64,000 bases of DNA from PALSA-693 sp963702305. GTDB taxonomy: Bacteria; Actinomycetota; Acidimicrobiia; Acidimicrobiales; Palsa-688. Made by a program: the position numbers and the translations under genes. The notes beneath the pieces were generated by a model, which did not search any database, had not been told where the DNA came from, and worked only from the letters and a program-made list of their open reading frames with translations. Location: positions 372,001 to 436,000 of the forward strand of contig CAVPBX010000006.1 in NCBI GenBank assembly GCA_963702305.1, written 5' to 3'. Positions 55,288-63,674 of this stretch are shown piece after piece (position 1 is the stretch's first letter; every line of letters begins with the position of its first letter).

Positions 55288-56396
55288 GCGCCGACGTCCT
55301 CGTCTCGGTAACCGACGTCGTCAAGCACTTCCCCGTCCAGTCCGCCGGCCTGCGCCGCAGCCGCGACGTGGTGCACGCGGTCGAACGGGTCAGCCTGGAA
55401 ATACGGCGCGGGGAGACCCTGGGTCTCGTCGGCGAGACGGGCTGTGGCAAATCCACCCTGGCCCGTTGCATCGCTCGCCTGTATGACCTCACGTCCGGCA
55501 AGGTCGAGTTCGACGGGCGGGACATCTCGACGCTGAGGGCCCGCCAGATGCGACCGCTGCGTCGTGAGATGCAGATGATCTTCCAGGATCCCTACGGGTC
55601 GCTCAACCCGAAGCGGCGGGTCGGCTCGATTATCGGCGACCCGTTTGCGATCCACGGGATCGCGGACGGAGCCGAGCGCAAGAAGCGGGTGCAGGAAGTC
55701 ATGGAGTTGGTGGGCCTCAACCCCGAGCACTTCAACCGCTTCCCGGCCGAATTCTCGGGCGGCCAGCGCCAGCGCATCGGAGTGGCTCGGGCCTTGGCCC
55801 TCAAGCCCAAGCTCATCATCTGCGACGAGCCGGTGTCGGCGCTCGACGTGTCGATCCAGGCGCAGATCCTCAATCTCCTCTCCGACCTGCAGCAGCAGTT
55901 CGACCTCACCTACCTCTTCATCTCCCACGATCTCTCCGTGGTCCGGCACGTCAGTGACCGCGTGGCTCTGATGTATCTCGGCCAGGTGGTCGAGATCGCA
56001 CCGGTCGAGGAGATCTACGTGCAGCCGCGCCATCCGTACGCCAACGCCCTGCTCTCCGCGGTTCCGGTGCCGGACCCGCGGGCGGTGAGTCAGCGGGAGC
56101 GCATCATCCTCGTCGGCGACGTCCCCTCGCCGATCAATCCACCCTCGGGCTGTCGTTTCCATCCGCGCTGCCCGAAGGCGCAGCACCGCTGTGTCGAGGA
56201 GGAACCCGCATTGGTCCCCCGGCTCGGTGACGAGCCCGAACACGCCGCCGCCTGCCACTTCCCGGTGGCGAACGGCGAGGACCTGAGCCACGCTCGCCCG
56301 TCGATTTCGGAGGAGCAGCGTATCGTCGAGCCCGAGGTCGCCAGCGCCGAGGTGCTGGCCGAGCTCGGTGAGTTCAAGGAGAGGACCACGCCATGA
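55284..56396 (+). CDS. ABC transporter ATP-binding protein (DppF/OppF-like)
   Basis: 370 residues. Walker A LVGETGCGKSTLAR, Q loop IFQDPYGSLNPKRR, signature AEFSGGQRQRIGVARAL, Walker B LIICDEPVSALDV and FISHDLSVVRH. The C-terminal GCRFHPRCPKAQHRC is the family's Cys motif. It pairs with the preceding ATPase as the two different nucleotide-binding subunits of a peptide/nickel-type importer. Its stop overlaps the start of the permease gene (ATGA). Confidence 0.93.
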   Translation: MSADVLVSVTDVVKHFPVQSAGLRRSRDVVHAVERVSLEIRRGETLGLVGETGCGKSTLARCIARLYDLTSGKVEFDGRDISTLRARQMRPLRREMQMIFQDPYGSLNPKRRVGSIIGDPFAIHGIADGAERKKRVQEVMELVGLNPEHFNRFPAEFSGGQRQRIGVARALALKPKLIICDEPVSALDVSIQAQILNLLSDLQQQFDLTYLFISHDLSVVRHVSDRVALMYLGQVVEIAPVEEIYVQPRHPYANALLSAVPVPDPRAVSQRERIILVGDVPSPINPPSGCRFHPRCPKAQHRCVEEEPALVPRLGDEPEHAAACHFPVANGEDLSHARPSISEEQRIVEPEVASAEVLAELGEFKERTTP

Positions 56397-57355
56397 GCAT
56401 CACCGGTGCTGCGATCGAAGCCGGAGTGCAGCATGAGTTCCTGCCGGAGGGGCAGGAGGGCGAAGGGGCCGAGAAGATCCAGGGCCGTAGCACCTGGCAA
56501 CTCGCCTGGGCGCGGCTGAGGCGGGACCGGGCGGCAGTGATCTCGGGGGTGGTGATCCTGGTGATCATCCTGGTCGCCATATTCGCCCCGGTGTTGGCCA
56601 CCATCACCGGTCACGGGGTCAACCAGCAGTTCCGCACCACCGGTCTCAGCCCCGACGGGCTCCCGGTCGGGCCCGGGAAGTCATTCCTTCTGGGGACCGA
56701 CGACCAGGGGCGCGACATCCTGGTCCGCATGGCCTACGGCGCCCGGATCTCGCTGTTCGTCGGTGTCGTCGCCACCCTGTTGACCGTGGCGCTGGGTGCC
56801 ATCCTCGGGCTGGCCGCCGGGTACCTCGGTGGGTTCGTCGACACGGTCATCGCCCGGTTGGTCGACCTGGTCCTGTCGCTGCCATTCCTGTTGTTTGGTA
56901 TCTCGCTGGTTTCGATCAGCCAGCCTGGGATCTCGATCGTCATCATCGTCATCGCCGTCTTCGGCTGGGCGGCGGTGGCCAGGATCGTTCGCGGTCAGGT
57001 GCTGTCGATACGCGAGAAGGAGTACATAGAGGCAGCCCGATCTCTCGGCGCCAGCTCGTGGCGAATCATGTTCGTCGACGTGCTGCCGAATGTGATGGCG
57101 CAGCTGATTGTGTACGCCACGCTCCTCATCCCGGTCAGCATCGTGATCGAAGCCAGCTTGTCGTTTCTGGGCATCGGCATTCCGCCGCCGACCGCGGACT
57201 GGGGCCAGATGCTCTCCCAGGCGGAGTCGGTGTACGAGCAGGCGTGGTGGTATCTGGTGTTCCCCGGGTTGGCGCTGATCATCACCACTCTGGCCTTCAA
57301 CATTCTGGGGGATGGGGTGCGCGACGCCCTCGATCCCCGCTTCGAGCGGCTGTAG
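56393..57355 (+). CDS. ABC transporter permease (DppC-like)
   Basis: 320 residues. After a cytoplasmic N-terminus of about 45 residues comes TM1 (AVISGVVILVIILVAIFAPVLA), then a periplasmic loop with FLLGTDDQGRDILVRMAYGARIS, typical of DppC, and five further membrane segments. The coupling-helix EAA motif is EYIEAARSLGASSWRIMF. The ATG overlaps the DppF-like stop. Confidence 0.92.
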   Translation: MSITGAAIEAGVQHEFLPEGQEGEGAEKIQGRSTWQLAWARLRRDRAAVISGVVILVIILVAIFAPVLATITGHGVNQQFRTTGLSPDGLPVGPGKSFLLGTDDQGRDILVRMAYGARISLFVGVVATLLTVALGAILGLAAGYLGGFVDTVIARLVDLVLSLPFLLFGISLVSISQPGISIVIIVIAVFGWAAVARIVRGQVLSIREKEYIEAARSLGASSWRIMFVDVLPNVMAQLIVYATLLIPVSIVIEASLSFLGIGIPPPTADWGQMLSQAESVYEQAWWYLVFPGLALIITTLAFNILGDGVRDALDPRFERL

Positions 57356-57363
57356 GGGGATCG

Positions 57364-58332
57364 ATGACTCGGTTCCTGATACGTAGAATCGCCCTTGGGA
57401 TCCTGGTGATGTGGATGGTGGTCACCGTGGTGTTCGGGATCTTCTTCGCCGGACCGGGCCCCCAGAGCGTGGCCCGGCGCCTCGCCGGCCGCAACGGGTC
57501 ACCCCAGACGGTCGCGTTGATCCGCAAGCGCCTGCACCTCGATCAGCCCATCCTGGTGCAGTACTGGGACTTCCTCAAGCGGTTGGTCTGGCACCATGAC
57601 CTGGGCTATTCGTACTACCACCAGCAGCCCGTCGCGTCCGTGCTCAAGCAGGCGTTTCCGATCACCTTGTCGTTGGCGCTGGGTGCGGCGGTGATCTGGT
57701 TGGTCATCGGCGTCCTCTCCGGTGTGCTGTCCGCGGTGCGCCGAGGATCGGTCTGGGACCGGCTGTCTACCACGGTCGCACTGGTCTTCTACTCGTCGCC
57801 GACGTTCGTCCTCGGTCTGTTGATGCTCTGGCTGTTCTACTACGAGTTCACCATCCACGGTCTCAAATGGTTCCCCGGTCAGGGCTACACGTATTTCAGC
57901 GCCAGTCCGAGCAAGTGGTTCCTGAGCCTGGTGCTGCCCTGGATGACGCTGGCTTTGGTGTCGGCGGCCACTTACACCCGGCTGACGCGCGGGTCCCTGC
58001 TCGAAGTGATGGGCGAGGACTACATCCGCACAGCCCGGGCGAAGGGTTTGACCGAGCGGCGGGTCATCTACCGCCACGGGCTCCGTTCCGCGTTGACGCC
58101 GGTCGTCAGCCAGTTTGGCATCGACGTCGGCACCCTGCTCGGGGGCGCCATCATCACCGAGCAGGTGTTCGGTATGCCGGGACTGGGTTGGACGGCCGTC
58201 AACTCCATCCAGTCGGATGACCTGCCGGTCATCATCGGGATCGTGATCGTGGCGTCCGCCGCCGTGGTGGTGGCCAACATCATCGTCGACATCTTCTACG
58301 CCGTGCTCGACCCGAGGGTGCGGCTGCACTAG
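57364..58332 (+). CDS. ABC transporter permease (DppB-like)
   Basis: 322 residues with six membrane segments. N-terminal MTRFLIRRIALGILVMWMVV and the periplasmic loop with RLHLDQPILVQYWDFLKRLV identify DppB/OppB; the EAA coupling motif is DYIRTARAKGLTERRVIYRHGLRSA, shown here only by its key residues. GGGGGA lies before the ATG. In the usual order permeases B and C precede the ATPases; here the order is binding protein, D, F, C, B. Confidence 0.92.
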   Translation: MTRFLIRRIALGILVMWMVVTVVFGIFFAGPGPQSVARRLAGRNGSPQTVALIRKRLHLDQPILVQYWDFLKRLVWHHDLGYSYYHQQPVASVLKQAFPITLSLALGAAVIWLVIGVLSGVLSAVRRGSVWDRLSTTVALVFYSSPTFVLGLLMLWLFYYEFTIHGLKWFPGQGYTYFSASPSKWFLSLVLPWMTLALVSAATYTRLTRGSLLEVMGEDYIRTARAKGLTERRVIYRHGLRSALTPVVSQFGIDVGTLLGGAIITEQVFGMPGLGWTAVNSIQSDDLPVIIGIVIVASAAVVVANIIVDIFYAVLDPRVRLH

Positions 58333-58340
58333 CACCCCTC

Positions 58341-58346
58341 TAGCAT
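58341..58346 (+). promoter_or_regulatory. -10 hexamer for leaderless menB
   Basis: TAGCAT, 8 nt before ATG 58355, separating menB from the importer operon. Confidence 0.5.
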
Positions 58347-58354
58347 CGCCGGCG

Positions 58355-59289
58355 ATGGCCTCTCAGAGTTCCGGCCCGGCAGACCCGTCGCAGGTGTCCG
58401 CCCTCTTCGATCCCGACGCCTGGCGCCAGGTGGACGGCTTTTCGTTTACGGACATCACCTATCACCGGGCGATCGGGCACGGGACGGTCCGGGTGGCGTT
58501 CGACCGCCCCGAAGTCCGCAACGCCTTTCGACCCCATACCGTTGACGAGCTGTACCGGGCCCTGGACCACGCCCGCCAGAGCAGCGATGTGGGGTGCGTG
58601 CTGCTGACCGGGAATGGCCCGTCCCCCCGGGACGGCGGGTGGGCCTTCTGCTCCGGCGGCGATCAGCGCATCCGGGGCCGGGACGGCTACCAGTACGCGG
58701 CCGGCGACGATGCGGACACGGTCGACCCGGCCGCACCGGACGCCTGCACATCCTCGAGGTGCAGCGCCTCATCCGTTTCATGCCGAAGGTGGTGATCTGC
58801 GTGGTGCCGGGATGGGCCGCCGGGGGAGGCCACAGCCTCCACGTGGTGTGCGACCTGACCCTGGCCAGCGCGGAGCACGCCCGCTTCAAGCAGACCGACA
58901 CGGACGTCGCCAGCTTCGACGGCGGGTTCGGCTCCGCCTATCTGGCCCGCCAGGTGGGGCAAAAGTACGCCCGGGAGATCTTCTTCCTGGGCCGGACCTA
59001 CGACGCGGCCCAGATGCACGACATGGGCGCCGTCAACGCGGTGGTCCCGCACGCCGACCTGGAGGCCACGGCGCTGGAGTGGGCCGCCGAGATCAATGGC
59101 AAGAGCCCCACGGCGCAGCGCATGGTCAAGTACGCCCTCAACCTGATCGACGACGGGCTGGTCGGACAGCAGCTCTTCGCGGGCGAAGCCACCCGGCTGG
59201 CGTACGCCAGCGACGAGGCGGCCGAGGGCCGGGATGCCTTCCTGGAGAAGCGCCGGCCGGACTGGTCTGGGTTTCCCTGGCACTACTAA
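58355..59289 (+). pseudogene. menB: 1,4-dihydroxy-2-naphthoyl-CoA synthase (MenB), one frameshift
   Basis: Ring-closing crotonase-fold enzyme of menaquinone synthesis. The N-terminal half gives VRVAFDRPEVRNAFRPHTVDE and GNGPSPRDGGWAFCSGGDQR; near 58732 one base is missing and the other frame continues with LHILEVQRLIRFMPKVVICVVPGWAAGGGHSLH (the oxyanion Gly region), FKQTDTDVASFDGGFGSAYLARQVGQKYAREIFFLG (catalytic Asp/Ser region) and ends in WSGFPWHY. The long, unbroken similarity to mycobacterial MenB on both sides of one indel indicates a working gene with a sequence error. A co-oriented hydrolase gene follows 10 nt later. Confidence 0.9.
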
Positions 59290-59299
59290 GGAGGATCTC

Positions 59300-60187
59300 G
59301 TGTCGCTGACGACGATGGCCGACGGCCGGCGCCTCCACTACGCAATGAGCCGCGATGTGCAACCGCAAGAGCCCGTCCTCGTCTTCCATCACGGCACGCC
59401 CGGCGCGGCCGTGCTGTGGGACGATCTGGTCTCGGCCGCCGACCGGCACGGCTGGCCGGCAGTGATCTGCTCCCGCCCCGGCTACGCCTGGTCGGATCCG
59501 CAGTCGGATCGCCAGGTGGTCGACGTCGCCGGCGACATCGAATCCGTCCTCGACGCCCTGGGCGCCGGGCGATTCGTGACTGCCGGCTGGTCCGGGGGCG
59601 GTCCTCATGCTCTGGCCTGCGGGGCCCGGATGGGTGGAAGGTGCGCGGCGGTTGCCACCATCGCGGGCGTGGCCCCGTACGGGGTGGACGGGCTGGACTG
59701 GATGGCCGGTATGGGCCCAGAGAACCTCGAAGAGTTCGGGCTGGCGGTGGCCAGAGACGAGCCGAAGCTGCGGGCCATGCTCGAAGCAATGGCGCACGTG
59801 TGCCGTCGGGTCACCGTCGACGGTGTCGCGGACTTCTTCGGGGGGCTCCTCTCGCAACCTGATCGGGAGGTGCTCACCGGCGCCTTCGCGGCCTGGGTCG
59901 CCGCCTGGCTGCGGGCGTCGATGGCCGCGGGGTGTGCGGGCATGTACGACGACGACATGGCCTTCACCCGGGAGTGGGGATTCGACCTGGGCGCCTGTTC
60001 GGTCCCGGTCACGGTGTGGGTGGCGGACCAGGACTTGATGGTGCCGTCCGCCCATGGTGAATGGCTGGCGAGCCAGATCCCCGGCGCTGCGACGGTCCGG
60101 CTGCCCGACGATGGGCATCTCACGCTGCTCGCTCGCCACATCGGCGACGTCGTTGACCGCCTTGCGCTCGACGCTGGCCCACTATGA
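59300..60187 (+). CDS. alpha/beta hydrolase
   Basis: 295 residues. HHGTPGAAVLW supplies the oxyanion hole, GWSGGGPHAL the nucleophile Ser (GxSxG), VWVADQDLMVP the acid and DDGHLTLL the His. The GTG start at 59300 has GGAGG upstream and follows menB by 10 nt. The substrate is unknown. It could act in the menaquinone pathway like MenH, but typical MenH sequence blocks are not evident and this is only a contextual guess. Confidence 0.85.
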   Translation: MSLTTMADGRRLHYAMSRDVQPQEPVLVFHHGTPGAAVLWDDLVSAADRHGWPAVICSRPGYAWSDPQSDRQVVDVAGDIESVLDALGAGRFVTAGWSGGGPHALACGARMGGRCAAVATIAGVAPYGVDGLDWMAGMGPENLEEFGLAVARDEPKLRAMLEAMAHVCRRVTVDGVADFFGGLLSQPDREVLTGAFAAWVAAWLRASMAAGCAGMYDDDMAFTREWGFDLGACSVPVTVWVADQDLMVPSAHGEWLASQIPGAATVRLPDDGHLTLLARHIGDVVDRLALDAGPL

Positions 60188-60222
60188 TCGACCGCCTTGC
60201 CGGAGCGAATTCCGGCAGCCAC

Positions 60223-60306
60223 GTCGGAGTGGCGGAATAGGCAGACGCGCTAGCTTGAGGGGCTAGTGTCCGCAAGGACGTGGGGGTTCAAGTCCCCCCT
60301 CCGACA
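60223..60306 (+). tRNA. tRNA-Leu(GAG), integration site of an element
   Basis: 84-nt class II tRNA. The acceptor stem GTCGGAG pairs with CTCCGAC, with discriminator A. The anticodon stem CTAGC/GCTAG encloses TTGAGGG, anticodon GAG for codon CUC. Long variable arm TGTCCGCAAGGACG; T arm GGGGG/CCCCC with loop TTCAAGT. CCA is not encoded. A TATGAT hexamer at 60184-60189 is a likely -10. Its 3' half also encodes, on the other strand, the end of the integrase. Confidence 0.96.
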
Positions 60307-61555
60307 CGGGGGAAAGGTGCTGGTCAGCGGGGGTGTAGTCCCTGACTTTCGTCTTTCTCTGGGGGGACTTGGAGCGGCTGATCCCGCGCTCATCCCGCGG
60401 TGGCGCGGTTGGAGTAATGGTCGTCGAGGGGGCGAGACCAGCCAGGGCGTCAGCGAGCGCTCGGTCCCGATCGCGGGTGGCGTGCTGGTAGCGAAGGGCA
60501 GCCGTGGGGCTCTTGTGTCCGGCCCGGAACATCAACTCGGGGAGCGTGGCACCCGCGGCGGCGGTCCAGGTCAGGCCGGAGTGTCGAAGGTCGTGCAGGT
60601 GGAGATCGGGACGGCCCACGCGGCGCGTGGCGCGGTCCCATGCCGTCCGCAGCTTCCCGTTGTCCACGTCCTGGAAAACCCCGGCGTCCCGTTCGGGTCC
60701 CACGAAGGTGGCGAGGTGGTGTTCGACGTCGGGGAGGATGTTGGCCGGGACCGCGACAGTTCGGCGACCGGCTTCGGTCTTGGGGGGTTTCTTCACCACC
60801 TCGCGGGTCAAGGTGGCAGTGCGGGTGACCGCGATGGAGACTGTGTGGCGCAGCAGGTCGATGTCTTGGCGGCGGAGTCCGAGCAGCTCCCCTCGCCGCA
60901 ACTGGCACCACGCGGCCAGCAGGACCAGCAGGCGGAGATGCGCTGGCATGGCGTCAGCGAGCGCGTGCACTTCGGCGACGGACGCCACGGGTCGTTCGGG
61001 TGCCTGTTCCTTTGCCGCTCCCTTGACTCGGCAGGGGGATTGGTTGATCAAGCGGTCTTCTACCGCGGTCTTCATGATGGTCGCCAGTAGCCGGTACGCC
61101 TTGGCCGCGGTGGTCGGGTGCTCGCATTCGATGGCGGCATGCCAGCTGCGTACCGTCGCGGTCGACAGGTTGCCGATTCGGATGCCACCGAGGATGGGGA
61201 TGATGTGATGGTCGAGAAGATGGCGGTACAGCGCACAAGTGGTCGCGGCCAGATCGTGCCTTTCCGCCAGCCACTTTTCGGCGTACTCCTTGACGGTCAC
61301 GCGTGAGTCCTTGGGGTCGACGACCGCGCCCCGGACCTTGTCCGCCTCTGTTGTGGCAGCCCAAGCGTCGGCCTCAACCTTGCGGGTGAAGGTCCGTGAG
61401 ACCTCTCTGCCGTTGATGCGCACCCGAACGTCGTAGACCGTAACGGGGTCCTTCAGGCTCTTGGCGAACGATCGGGCCTGTTTTCCGTCCCGGAAGCGTC
61501 TGGTCAAGGACTTGTCGCCTTGCTTGCCCGTGACCCGGTATGAGACATGCGCCAT
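60263..61555 (-). CDS. int: tyrosine-type site-specific integrase
   Basis: 430 residues. An N-terminal arm-binding-like region (1 to about 75), a SAM-like core-binding domain (about 85-180) and the catalytic domain. Catalytic residues are all visible: Arg in QLRRGELLGL, HDLRHSG (His-x-x-Arg), GHKSPT (His) and the nucleophile Tyr in ALRYQHAT. The last 13 codons (SEGGLEPPRPCGH) and the stop lie inside tRNA-Leu(GAG) on the opposite strand, the hallmark of an element integrated at a tRNA gene whose integrase reads toward the attachment site. ATG 61555 has GAGGTGA 4 nt upstream. Probably functional. Confidence 0.93.
   Translation of the reverse strand: MAHVSYRVTGKQGDKSLTRRFRDGKQARSFAKSLKDPVTVYDVRVRINGREVSRTFTRKVEADAWAATTEADKVRGAVVDPKDSRVTVKEYAEKWLAERHDLAATTCALYRHLLDHHIIPILGGIRIGNLSTATVRSWHAAIECEHPTTAAKAYRLLATIMKTAVEDRLINQSPCRVKGAAKEQAPERPVASVAEVHALADAMPAHLRLLVLLAAWCQLRRGELLGLRRQDIDLLRHTVSIAVTRTATLTREVVKKPPKTEAGRRTVAVPANILPDVEHHLATFVGPERDAGVFQDVDNGKLRTAWDRATRRVGRPDLHLHDLRHSGLTWTAAAGATLPELMFRAGHKSPTAALRYQHATRDRDRALADALAGLAPSTTITPTAPPRDERGISRSKSPQRKTKVRDYTPADQHLSPVSEGGLEPPRPCGH
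60284..60306. other. probable attachment-site core (one end of an integrated element)
   Basis: The T arm and acceptor end of tRNA-Leu(GAG) are the usual crossover region for tRNA-targeting tyrosine integrases. The exact core cannot be fixed, because no second copy of this 23-bp end is present between here and the right edge. Confidence 0.45.
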
Positions 61556-61712
61556 GTGTCACCTCGAAATGTTGGGCTCGGTCCCGGTCAGTTTTCCGCG
61601 TTCACGGTCGGGGAACTTACGGGCGGCCAGGACAACGCGTACGGTGGCCGGGTGCGGGGTACCTGGTGGAACCTTGGGCTTTGCCGGTCGGCGACGCCAC
61701 CAAGGAATCCCA

Positions 61713-61904
61713 TCAAGCCCTGGCCTCGGTTTGGTCGTCGAGCCAACGCTCAAGTTCTTCGCGGCGGTAGCGGACGTGGCGACCGAGCTTGAGCCATGGT
61801 GGGCCGGTGCGGCGGTACCGCCACATCTTCAGGCTGTTGATGGGCACGCCGAGGATGTCAGCCACATCGGCTGGGGCGAGGAGTTTGTCATTGATGATGT
61901 TCAT
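61713..61904 (-). CDS. excisionase-like helix-turn-helix protein
   Basis: 63 residues from ATG 61904, preceded by GGAGG 4 nt upstream. The domain LLAPADVADILGVPINSLKMWRYRRTGPPWLKLGRHVRY has the pattern of MerR-like small DNA-binding proteins used as excisionases in actinobacterial integrative elements. It lies upstream of int on the same strand, separated by 157 nt, as in pSAM2-like and phage elements. It probably bends DNA at the attachment site and directs excision. Confidence 0.78.
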   Translation of the reverse strand: MNIINDKLLAPADVADILGVPINSLKMWRYRRTGPPWLKLGRHVRYRREELERWLDDQTEARA

Positions 61905-62151
61905 CTGGCCTCCGCGCTGCGGTGCGGGTCTGCAGGTAGCCGTCACCCGCGTTGGTGGTGTTATGACGACGTTGGCGGTAGAAGTGCGGGCGAGCGGCAT
62001 GGACCGTTCGTCGGTACTCCGGCCGGATGAGCAGGTCAACGAGACGGCACACGAGCACCTCGGCCGCCTCAGGGCGGGCGTACGTCCGCTCTTCGAGCGG
62101 GGAAGTGGGTCGACGGGCCCTGAGGGTCGCGATCACCCCGGCACGTGGCAA
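61888..62151 (-). CDS. possible small basic protein upstream of the excisionase
   Basis: Up to 87 residues (TTG or a later GTG start), Arg/His-rich, no recognised motif. Its stop falls 17 nt inside the excisionase gene, a spacing common for coupled genes in integrative elements. Nothing else supports it, so this may be a chance frame. Confidence 0.25.
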   Translation of the reverse strand: MPRAGVIATLRARRPTSPLEERTYARPEAAEVLVCRLVDLLIRPEYRRTVHAARPHFYRQRRHNTTNAGDGYLQTRTAARRPDEHHQ

Positions 62152-62912
62152 AACCTGGCGACCGATCTAATGGCGCGCCAAACCGCTCCGGTCCAGTCTC
62201 CACTCTCGTCCACCGAGTACCTCCGCTAAGAGCCTTCAACGTTCCGGCTCCGGCGAACGGCAGGGAGGAGCGACCTGCTGCAAAAAAACTACAGCCGTCT
62301 AATCCACGATGTCAAGGGGTGGAGTCGTCACGGTCAAAGCGGCAGCGCGGTGCCGAACGCGTCTGGACCAGGCCGAGTCAGCGCGGTGTGCTGCGCGATT
62401 ACGACATCGGGTCTGGGTACCGGAGATCGGCGGCCGCCGTCGGCCCTAATAGTGAGGCCCACGCCCTGTCGGCGGGATTCAGAAATACCCTCTCCTGACC
62501 AGCACATTTATCTCTAGCCCGAATTCAGGCGTCTTCGACGTAGCCAACGAGGCCTTGGGGTTTCATCGAGGACGCGTTATCTCTAGTCGTGTCACCGACG
62601 TGAGTCACGCCAATCTCCTTCTTCCTTGCCGCCTTTTCGTTCCGCTCATCGCGCTGGCGCCCTCTACGACGACATGTCCACGACGCAGGCGGGCAGCTCA
62701 GGCCCGGTGTTCTCGACCCCACTCGAGATAACGGCACCTCGGGGACGCTTCGAGGTGCGGGGTCAGATGGGATATCGGGGCAGTGCACCTTCCGTAACGG
62801 CGATGGTCGTCGAACTCTCGTTGGCGTCGTCCCCGATAGTGGCACCTACCCGAGACAGAAGTTCGGGTGGCTCGCACCGTGTCCGCGATGCCTACATCGT
62901 CGTGGAAGCTGG
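62152..62912. other. stretch without a supported gene
   Basis: Open frames on both strands here are short, begin without ribosome-binding sites and give low-complexity or Arg/Pro-rich translations with no family features. Base composition is less GC-biased than in the rest of the window, for example an AAAAAA run near 62282. It is probably decayed mobile-element DNA. Confidence 0.4.
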
Positions 62913-62936
62913 ATGTTTTCGGACGGACCCTGCACC

Positions 62937-63093
62937 TCTGCTGACCTACGGATGCTGGCACAAGTTCTGTACTGGTGCAGCCACGCTTCGTACTTCTTGG
63001 TGCTCGCCCTGTATCTCCAAGGCGGCAGACGACTCAGCCCTCTCGATTCGGGTTTGGTATTCATGACCGTGTCGGGTGCTTTCGTGGCCGTAT
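62937..63093 (+). pseudogene. fragment of an MFS drug-efflux transporter
   Basis: About 50 codons read MLAQVLYWCSHASYFLVLA then LYLQGGRRLSPLDSGLVF, the membrane segment and loop typical of DHA2-family (EmrB/QacA-like) transporters in actinobacteria (ALYLQxGxGLSPLxSGLVF). No start and no neighbouring transporter sequence is found on either side. It is the remnant of a deleted gene. Confidence 0.6.
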
Positions 63094-63627
63094 CCCGACG
63101 AGCTGATTGCGCGCGTGCCGCTCGAGGAGGTCATCACGAGCGAAGGTGATATCGCACCTTTTAAACCGGTCCACGCACGGCTGCGGCAGCCCATCCGTTG
63201 GGGACGCGCGTTGATGACGGTCGGCGTCGCGCTGGTCATCGCGATGGGAGGCTCAGTGGCTGGACTCGCGGTGACGCGGAGCGGCCCACCATCGTCTCCG
63301 TCCTCTTCCTGGTCGCACACGTTCGCTCTGTCTGGTAGCAGTGACGCAACCGGCGTGCACGGCGGCGCGTCCCTCACGGCCGAGTCTTGGGGAACCGAGA
63401 TGTGGGTTCAGCTCCAAGGCGTCCCGCCCAGAGTCCAGTGCCGACTGATCGTTCGCGCCACCGGCGGCCGCACTGTCGTCGGAGGCACGTGGTCTTCTGA
63501 TTCCACAAGAGGCGCCTGGGTGCCGGCGAGCGCGCCCTTCGCGCCTTCAGAAATCGCTAGTCTCCAAGTCGTCACCCCGGCCGGAGCCCTGGTCACGCTG
63601 AGCCACGTCGCTCGCCAGGCGAGCTAG
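63076..63627 (+). CDS. anti-sigma-factor-like membrane protein (C-terminal sensor part)
   Basis: 183 residues. One membrane segment (ALMTVGVALVIAMGGSVAGLAV, about 46-67) separates a short cytoplasmic part from an external beta-rich domain with GVHGGASLTAESWGTEMWVQ, GVPPRVQCRLIV and TPAGALVTL, as in the outer domains of actinobacterial anti-sigma factors. The expected N-terminal zinc-finger that binds the sigma factor is not visible, and the N-terminus overlaps the transporter remnant, so it may be truncated. No sigma factor gene is adjacent in the window. Confidence 0.45.
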   Translation: MLSWPYPDELIARVPLEEVITSEGDIAPFKPVHARLRQPIRWGRALMTVGVALVIAMGGSVAGLAVTRSGPPSSPSSSWSHTFALSGSSDATGVHGGASLTAESWGTEMWVQLQGVPPRVQCRLIVRATGGRTVVGGTWSSDSTRGAWVPASAPFAPSEIASLQVVTPAGALVTLSHVARQAS

Positions 63628-63674
63628 TCGGCGATGCTGACGCACGCATCAGACAGTGTTGCGGAGCGGTCGAC

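Noticed and set aside
62145..62498. 117-codon plus-strand frame in the integrated element
   Set aside because: Low-complexity, no ribosome-binding site, no recognisable domain; the whole stretch looks non-coding or decayed.
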